DNA from: Candidatus Iainarchaeum sp.
Lineage (GTDB): Archaea > Iainarchaeota > Iainarchaeia > Iainarchaeales > JAAZKV01
Assembly: GCA_028691435.1 (NCBI GenBank)
Contig: JAQUZG010000025.1
Coordinates: forward strand, 1 to 9,999
Direction: 5' to 3'
DNA length: 9,999 nt
Below the pieces are notes generated by a model that searched no databases, was not told where the DNA came from, and saw only the letters and a program-made list of their open reading frames with translations. How positions within the stretch are numbered: position 1 is the stretch's first letter; each line of letters begins with the position of its first letter. Position numbers and translations under genes: made by a program. This document shows positions 5,548 to 9,999 of this stretch, piece by piece.

Positions 5548-8113
5548 AGTTAATTCATTATATTTTAATGAATTAAAAAACTTTGTTTCAGGACACAGGA
5601 TTGATAAAAATTATGAATCTTTATATAATCACTCTGATTTAACAGTTAATTTTTTTATCAAATTTGTTAATGAGAGGGATTTATTACCAATTTTTGAAAA
5701 AATGTTATTAAATTTTCCTAGTGTTGATAAATCAATTTTTTTTCAAGATATTTTAACAATAATCTTTTTACATGATATTGGTAAAGTAAATCCTTATGCA
5801 CAAATGTATTTTAATGGTAAATCAAAAAAATCTGTTAAAAGTACACATGCGGAATATAGTGAAATTGTTTTAATTACTTTGTTTTGGGAGAAACTTAGTT
5901 GTTTGACAAATTATTCTAAAGACACCGTTTCAGATAATGAACGATATGCTGCATTTTTATTGTGTTTTATTTATTCTGCTAGATTACATCATTCTTCACT
6001 CAGTAAAATTAAAAGTTTTCGAGATATTGAGAATAATATTAAAACAATTAATTATAAAGAAATAGTTAAACAAATTTATTCTATTTTAAAATTAAACTTT
6101 GATTTAAATAATTTAAATAAATTGATGTTAAAATCAAATTGTTTTTCAGAAATTTTTTTTCAAAATCTTTTTTTTCAAATTAAATTTTTTTATTCTTGTT
6201 TAGTTTTGTCTGATTATTATAGTACTTTTTGTTTTCAATCTAGTAAAAACATCAATGAAATTAAAATAAATAAGATAAATAATGAGTTATTTAAAATAAT
6301 GGAAGAAAATTTTTATAAAATAAATTATAATAAAAAAAATAGGGGTTTTGTTAATAACATTTCTAAATTAAATACTATTAATGAATTAAGGAATAATTTG
6401 CTTATCCAAGCATCTAATAAATTATTAAATTCAAAAAATAAAAAAATATTCATGTTAAATGTTCCAACCGGTGGTGGAAAAACAAATATTTCATTAAAAT
6501 TAGCTTTAGATATTTTAAAATTCGATCAATCAATTAATCGATTAAATTATGTTTTTCCATTTGTTAACATTATTGAACAAAATTTTTCAGTAATAAATAA
6601 AACATTTTTTGATAATGATAAAATTTATTCAAATTTAATTTCAAAAATTGCTTATGATTCTATTGATCTAAATAGGTTGGATGATTATTCTGAAGAAAAA
6701 TATGATAATAATTTATTTGAATTAATGGAAATTACATTAAATATGGATTTTATTAATAATCCGATAAATATACTTTCAAGTGTGAATTTTTTTAATATGT
6801 TATTTAAAACAAAAAAACAAAATAAGTATAAATTTGCAAATTTTGCTAATTCAATAGTTGTGATTGATGAAATTCAAACAATTAAAGCAGAATATTTAGA
6901 TACATTTTATACTATTTTAGATACTATTGCAAATCAGTATAACATTTATTTTATTATAATGAGTGCGACATTACCGGATATTAATGATTATTTAAATAAG
7001 AATATAAGTTTAAATTTAATTGATAATTATTCAGATTATTTTAATCATAAAGTATTTAGAAGAAATGAAATAATTTTTGAGACTAATCAATTAGATGAAA
7101 ATAATATTTTAAATTATTTTAATACAAAAATAAATATTGATTTTAAGTTAAAAAATAAATTTTTAATTGTGTTTAATACAATAAAAAATTCAATTTTATT
7201 ATTTGAATCACTAAAATCAAACATTGATTTTAAAGATTTTAATATTTTTTTATTAAATTCATTTGTTGATAAAGAATCAAAATTAAATATTATTAAATAT
7301 ATAAAAGATAATGATAAAAAAATAATTTTAGTTTCAACGCAATCGATTGAAGCTGGGGTTGATTTAGATTTTGATGTTGGTTTTAGGGATGATACAATCA
7401 TTGATTCAATAGAACAAGTTTCGGGTAGGATAAATAGGGAGTGTAAGAAAAATGGATCAAAACTAATCATATTTAATTATAAAAATACTTCAAAATTAAT
7501 TTATGGTAAAGATCAAAGATATGATTTATTAAATTCAATTGATGAAAAAAAAGAAATTCTTAATAAAAAAGATTTTACAAATTATTATAAATTATATTTT
7601 GAAAAGATAAAAAAAGATCAAATTGGTGCAATTTCTTATTGCTATCCAACAGAAATCATAAATTTAAATTATGATAAATTAAATGAATTAAATTTAATTG
7701 AAAAAACATATTCAATTACTTTTATTAAAAATTCATTACTTTTTAATAATCATGAGATAGATGAATTTATAAAAAATAATAAATTTAAAGATATGCTGAG
7801 TATATTTGATTTTTTAGAGGGTAAACACGGTTTAGAATTTAAGCCACTTAAAAAAACAATGAATAAAATAATTGCATTAAATTCATCAAAAATTCAAATT
7901 TTTTCAGATGATGAAAAAAATGAGATAACTAGGTTTTTAGAAAATAATGATTATATATTAAAAAAAGTAAATGACATCAATTTTATTTTAAAAGATAATT
8001 TTTTTTCTGAAATCGAATCTAAATATTTAGTTGAAAATAATGTTTTTAAATATTTGAATGTATTCAAATTTAAAGAATTATTAAAATCTGAAAATGAAAG
8101 TTGGGTTATTTAA
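5519..8113 (+). CDS. cas3: Cas3, HD nuclease-helicase of type I CRISPR interference
   Basis: Cas3 is recruited to the Cascade R-loop, nicks the displaced strand and degrades it while translocating. Both domains are in one 864-aa chain. HD nuclease: H38 (NHSDL), H85-D86 (FLHDIGK), H110 (HAEYS), H157-H158 (RLHHSS) and D232 (LSDYYS) give the full metal-binding set. Superfamily 2 helicase: Walker A PTGGGKT (residues 316-322), DEIQ (450-453), SAT (482-484), STQSIEAGVDLDFD (606-619) and QVSGRINR (633-640). It looks catalytically complete. The start is uncertain. ATG 5519 is used here, but ATG 5492 (nine residues longer, no ribosome binding site) and TTG 5513 (12 nt behind GGGGAGA at 5494-5500) are also possible. 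The gene overlaps cas5, and its stop directly abuts the cas4 ATG. Confidence 0.96.
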   Translation: MELLEIYKTRVNSLYFNELKNFVSGHRIDKNYESLYNHSDLTVNFFIKFVNERDLLPIFEKMLLNFPSVDKSIFFQDILTIIFLHDIGKVNPYAQMYFNGKSKKSVKSTHAEYSEIVLITLFWEKLSCLTNYSKDTVSDNERYAAFLLCFIYSARLHHSSLSKIKSFRDIENNIKTINYKEIVKQIYSILKLNFDLNNLNKLMLKSNCFSEIFFQNLFFQIKFFYSCLVLSDYYSTFCFQSSKNINEIKINKINNELFKIMEENFYKINYNKKNRGFVNNISKLNTINELRNNLLIQASNKLLNSKNKKIFMLNVPTGGGKTNISLKLALDILKFDQSINRLNYVFPFVNIIEQNFSVINKTFFDNDKIYSNLISKIAYDSIDLNRLDDYSEEKYDNNLFELMEITLNMDFINNPINILSSVNFFNMLFKTKKQNKYKFANFANSIVVIDEIQTIKAEYLDTFYTILDTIANQYNIYFIIMSATLPDINDYLNKNISLNLIDNYSDYFNHKVFRRNEIIFETNQLDENNILNYFNTKINIDFKLKNKFLIVFNTIKNSILLFESLKSNIDFKDFNIFLLNSFVDKESKLNIIKYIKDNDKKIILVSTQSIEAGVDLDFDVGFRDDTIIDSIEQVSGRINRECKKNGSKLIIFNYKNTSKLIYGKDQRYDLLNSIDEKKEILNKKDFTNYYKLYFEKIKKDQIGAISYCYPTEIINLNYDKLNELNLIEKTYSITFIKNSLLFNNHEIDEFIKNNKFKDMLSIFDFLEGKHGLEFKPLKKTMNKIIALNSSKIQIFSDDEKNEITRFLENNDYILKKVNDINFILKDNFFSEIESKYLVENNVFKYLNVFKFKELLKSENESWVI

Positions 8114-8584
8114 ATGAAACTAACTGGGACACTAATAAAAAATTATTGCCATTGTAAGCGACAAGCCTATTTGTATTTTTATGGAATTAATTTTGAAAAC
8201 GAGTTAACTAAAATTGGTAAATTAAATCATATTGAGAAAGGTAGTGATGAATTAATATTTGATGAGATTAAGATTGATAAAATTAAAGGTGATGAAGTAA
8301 TAGAATTTAAGAAAAGTTCTTCAAACTTAGAAGGCACAAAATTACAATTATTATATTATTTGTATTTATTGAAACAAAAAAATATTATTAAAATAGGTAA
8401 ATTAAAGGATTTAACTTATGGTAATGAGTATGTTTTGGAATTAGATGATGAAAATTATTTAAAGATTAATTCTTTAATCAATGAACTATCAGATTATTTT
8501 ACTAATCAAAAAATGGTTCCTGAAAAGAAAATTAGTAAAAAACAATGTAAAGGGTGTTCATTTTTTTATTATTGTTGGTGTTAA
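8114..8584 (+). CDS. cas4: Cas4, Fe-S nuclease of spacer acquisition
   Basis: Cas4 trims prespacers and helps choose PAM-proximal ends, working with Cas1-Cas2. The protein is 156 aa, at the short end of normal. The iron-sulfur ligands are recognisable: C14 (in CKRQAYL) plus C145-x2-C148-x5-C154 near the C-terminus. C12 and C156 are extra cysteines next to these. The RecB-type nuclease core shows H39 (KLNHIEKG), D60, and E64-x-K66 (VIEFKKSS), then Q78 and Y81 in QLLYYLYLL, matching the Q-x3-Y motif. The start abuts the cas3 stop with only a weak GGGT at 8103-8106, so it probably depends on translation of cas3. Its last 7 nt overlap the proposed GTG start of cas1. Confidence 0.94.
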   Translation: MKLTGTLIKNYCHCKRQAYLYFYGINFENELTKIGKLNHIEKGSDELIFDEIKIDKIKGDEVIEFKKSSSNLEGTKLQLLYYLYLLKQKNIIKIGKLKDLTYGNEYVLELDDENYLKINSLINELSDYFTNQKMVPEKKISKKQCKGCSFFYYCWC

Positions 8585-9552
8585 ATATAGATTTATACAT
8601 TACTTCAAGTGGGGAGTTGTCAAAAAAAGATGAGTCTTTACTTTTTCAAAATATTGCTATAAAAAAACATTTTCCTATAAAAAATATTGATTCAATTTAT
8701 GCTTTTGGGGAAATTTCAATTAATTCAAAATTATTAATTTTTTTATCAAAAATGAGTATTCCAATTTATTTTTATAATTATTATGGATTTTATTCAGGGA
8801 TGTTTGCTCCAAAAGAACAAAATTTATCTGGGCGAATTTTAGTTGAACAAGTCAAACATTATGATAATCTTGATCAAAGATTATTCTTAGCAAAAGAAAT
8901 TGTAAATTCATCAATACATAATATGCGAAAAACCTTGATGCAATATGAATTAAAAGAAGAATCTGAAAAAATTAATCAATTTGAAATAAACTCTGCTAAA
9001 TCAATTTTTGAAATTCTTGGAAATGAAGCTAATGCCAAAAAACTTTATTATACTTGTTTTAATAAAATTTTAAAAGATGAAAATTACACATTTGTTAAAA
9101 GAGTTAAACGAGCGCCCGATAATTTTATTAATTGTTTAATTAGTTTTGGAAATTCTTTATTATACACTAGTTGTTTATCTGAATTACTAAAAACCCAATT
9201 AAACCCCTGTATTAGTTATTTGCATGAACCATTTGAACGAAGATATTCATTAAATTTAGATATTGCAGATATTTTTAAACCATTAATTGTAGATAGAATT
9301 ATTTTTACTTTAGTGAATCAAAAAATGTTAAATGAAAAGCATTTTGATAAAAATTTAGATTTTTGTTATTTAAATAAAGAGGGGCGAGATATTTTTGTAA
9401 AAGAATATGATAAAAAAATGAAAACGACTTTAAAATACCCTGGATTAAATAGAAATGTGTCTTATCAACAAATGTTAAAACTAGAAGGTTATAAATTAAT
9501 CAAGCATTTATTGAATGAAAAAGATTATAAAGGATTTAGAATTTATTGGTAA
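8578..9552 (+). CDS. cas1: Cas1, CRISPR integrase
   Basis: Cas1 integrates new spacers at the leader end of the array as a Cas1-Cas2 complex. From the GTG at 8578 it is 324 aa, normal for I-B. The N-terminal beta domain reads LNIDLYITSSGELSKKDESL, and YAFGEISINSKLLIFLS (41-57) and NYYGFYSGMFAPKEQ (67-81) are typical I-B segments. Metal and catalytic residues are present: E150 (GNEANAKKLYY), H216 (SYLHEPFE) and D228/D231 (LDIADIFKP). The GTG is preferred because the protein then begins at the family N-terminus. A start at 8554 would add only a hydrophobic stretch read out of frame from the end of cas4. TTG 8575 is the nearest alternative. The overlap with the cas4 stop and lack of a clear ribosome binding site suggest translational coupling. 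Confidence 0.96.
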   Translation: MLNIDLYITSSGELSKKDESLLFQNIAIKKHFPIKNIDSIYAFGEISINSKLLIFLSKMSIPIYFYNYYGFYSGMFAPKEQNLSGRILVEQVKHYDNLDQRLFLAKEIVNSSIHNMRKTLMQYELKEESEKINQFEINSAKSIFEILGNEANAKKLYYTCFNKILKDENYTFVKRVKRAPDNFINCLISFGNSLLYTSCLSELLKTQLNPCISYLHEPFERRYSLNLDIADIFKPLIVDRIIFTLVNQKMLNEKHFDKNLDFCYLNKEGRDIFVKEYDKKMKTTLKYPGLNRNVSYQQMLKLEGYKLIKHLLNEKDYKGFRIYW

Positions 9553-9554
9553 TT

Positions 9555-9818
9555 ATGTATTTAATTTTAGTGTATGATATAAATGTTGAAAGAACTACTA
9601 AAATATTAAAATTGTGTAGAAAATATCTTAATCACATCCAAAATTCAGTTTTTGAAGGAGAAATAACTGAATCAAATTTTAGTGAATTTAAATTAAAAAT
9701 TAATGAAATTATTGATAAAACTCAAGATTCAATAATAATCTTTAGGCTTTGGGATAACAAATATTATAAAAAAGAAATAATTGGTTTTGAAAAAAATTCT
9801 TGTGAAAATCTAATATGA
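9555..9818 (+). CDS. cas2: Cas2, structural partner of Cas1 in spacer integration
   Basis: Cas2 is a small ferredoxin-fold protein that dimerises between two Cas1 dimers and sets the spacer length. The protein is 87 aa from ATG 9555, typical size. It opens with the family strand MYLILVYDIN with Asp8, then KILKLCRKYLNHIQNSVFEG (residues 16-35), and later DSIIIFRLWDNKYYKKEIIG. The start lies 2 nt behind the cas1 stop. A TTG at 9546 would add three residues and overlap cas1, and is less likely. The stop is TGA, so TGA is read as stop in this organism. It is the last gene of the operon and is directly followed by a palindrome and the leader. Confidence 0.95.
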   Translation: MYLILVYDINVERTTKILKLCRKYLNHIQNSVFEGEITESNFSEFKLKINEIIDKTQDSIIIFRLWDNKYYKKEIIGFEKNSCENLI

Positions 9819-9829
9819 TTCAGTGAATC
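9817..9829. repeat. 13-nt perfect palindrome overlapping the cas2 stop
   Basis: GATTCA and TGAATC form 6-bp inverted arms around a single G. The dyad begins inside the TGA stop of cas2 and ends before the leader. It could be a protein-binding site at the leader's outer edge, or a very short hairpin acting with the T-tract behind it. A role is not shown by the sequence. Confidence 0.4.
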
Positions 9830-9844
9830 TTTGAAATAATTAAC

Positions 9845-9963
9845 CTTTTTAACATTGATTTTTTTAATTTTATATGGGTTAACTGAAAAATTAAAGAAAA
9901 TAATATAAATTAATTGTAACAAATAATTATTATGTGTGTTAAATTGGCAATCTTTTTAACATT
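9845..9963 (+). repeat. Pair of 12-nt direct repeats in the leader
   Basis: CTTTTTAACATT occurs at 9845-9856 and again at 9952-9963, 107 bp apart, the second ending 6 nt before the putative first repeat. It resembles CTTTTTAAACTT at the cas6 promoter (1185-1196). It may be a TATA-like promoter element, or a motif read during integration. Confidence 0.5.
9859..9871 (+). terminator. Possible T-tract terminator of the cas operon
   Basis: Seven T at 9859-9865, then AA, then four T, about 40 bp behind the cas2 stop, would suit archaeal U-tract termination. It also lies inside the leader, so it may have no such role. Confidence 0.3.
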
Positions 9964-9969
9964 TTTCCT

Positions 9970-9999
9970 GTTCTAAATCCAACATAGTGTTTTTGAAAT
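9970..9999 (+). CRISPR. Putative first CRISPR repeat (30 nt, type I-B-like), array cut by the window edge
   Basis: The last 30 bases begin GTTCTAAATCC and end TTTGAAAT. Length, the GTT start and the GAAAT end match archaeal I-B repeats. A small stem, AACA-TAG-TGTT (9981-9991), leaves exactly eight bases, TTTGAAAT, downstream. These would be the crRNA 5' tag after Cas6 cutting at the base of the stem (common I-B tag: ATTGAAAC/T). The position, 151 bp behind cas2, is as expected. Only one copy is in the window, so repetition cannot be shown and the exact ends are inferred. Confidence 0.62.

Larger units (their letters stand above)
9819..9969 (+). promoter_or_regulatory. CRISPR leader region
   Basis: These 151 bp between cas2 and the putative first repeat are extremely AT-rich and hold no gene. 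This is the usual place and make-up of a CRISPR leader, which carries the array promoter and guides integration next to repeat 1. It contains two copies of CTTTTTAACATT (9845-9856, 9952-9963) and TATA-like TTTTATAT (9868-9875) and AATATAAA (9902-9909). In DNA of this composition the actual array promoter cannot be picked by eye. The call depends on the repeat at 9970 being real. Confidence 0.6.

Noticed and set aside
7114..7470. Minus-strand open frame of 118 codons
   Set aside because: It is antisense to the cas3 helicase C-terminal half, including its conserved motifs. There is no ribosome binding site and no recognisable family.
8554..8577. Hydrophobic N-terminal segment of Cas1 as signal peptide
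   Set aside because: It is a frame-shifted reading of the Cys-rich end of cas4. Cas1 proteins begin where the GTG at 8578 puts the start.
1216..9818. A wholly new defence system
   Set aside because: Every gene from cas6 to cas2 matches a known type I-B role in the canonical order, with no unknown gene inserted. The novelty is limited to regulatory and translational detail.
9840..9882. Inverted repeat TTAACC / GGTTAA in the leader
   Set aside because: Only six base pairs across a 31-nt loop; expected by chance in AT-rich sequence, and no stable structure.
9819..9969. Spacers or a short CRISPR array between cas2 and the window end
   Set aside because: No 25-40 nt sequence repeats at regular spacing here. 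Only the 12-mer CTTTTTAACATT recurs, and the single repeat candidate is at the very end.

Overview
The window is very AT-rich, roughly a quarter G+C by eye. It carries one complete type I-B CRISPR-Cas operon on the + strand, preceded by the 3' end of an unrelated DNA helicase-nuclease gene. The host is most likely an AT-rich archaeon. Several intergenic start sites have GGTG-type ribosome binding sites, the first cas gene has a BRE/TATA-like box at leaderless distance, and the Cas8b/Cas7/Cas5 proteins are of the Csh1/Csh2/Csh5 type. A small-genome DPANN archaeon (for example Woesearchaeota-like) is plausible, but the window alone cannot prove it, and AT-rich bacteria can also carry I-B systems.

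Layout: (1) 1-1073, C-terminal part of a UvrD-like helicase fused to a RecB-type PD-(D/E)xK nuclease, open at the left edge. (2) 1074-1215, a 142-bp intergenic region with T-tracts, a 16-nt palindrome and the likely cas promoter. (3) 1216-9818, cas6-cas8b-cas7-cas5-cas3-cas4-cas1-cas2. All genes overlap, abut or sit within 2 nt of each other, so they are probably one transcript. (4) 9819-9969, an AT-rich leader containing a 12-nt direct repeat. (5) 9970-9999, a 30-nt segment with the properties of the first I-B CRISPR repeat. The window stops at its 3' end, so no spacer is visible.

How it works together: Cas1, Cas2 and Cas4 would acquire spacers at the leader end of the array. Cas6 would cut the array transcript at the base of the small repeat hairpin, leaving an 8-nt 5' tag. 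Cas8b, Cas7 and Cas5 would form Cascade on the crRNA, and the HD-helicase Cas3 would degrade the DNA target. The small subunit Cas11 has no gene of its own. However, the 3' end of cas8b has a strong in-frame Shine-Dalgarno plus ATG at 3398-3410 that would yield a 138-residue protein, the expected size for Cas11b.

The most interesting points are the internal cas11 start, the putative first repeat at the window edge, the shared CTTTTTAA(A)C box in the cas promoter and leader, and a sharp change of codon preference inside the flanking helicase gene. The basic locus is a recognisable I-B system rather than a wholly new one.
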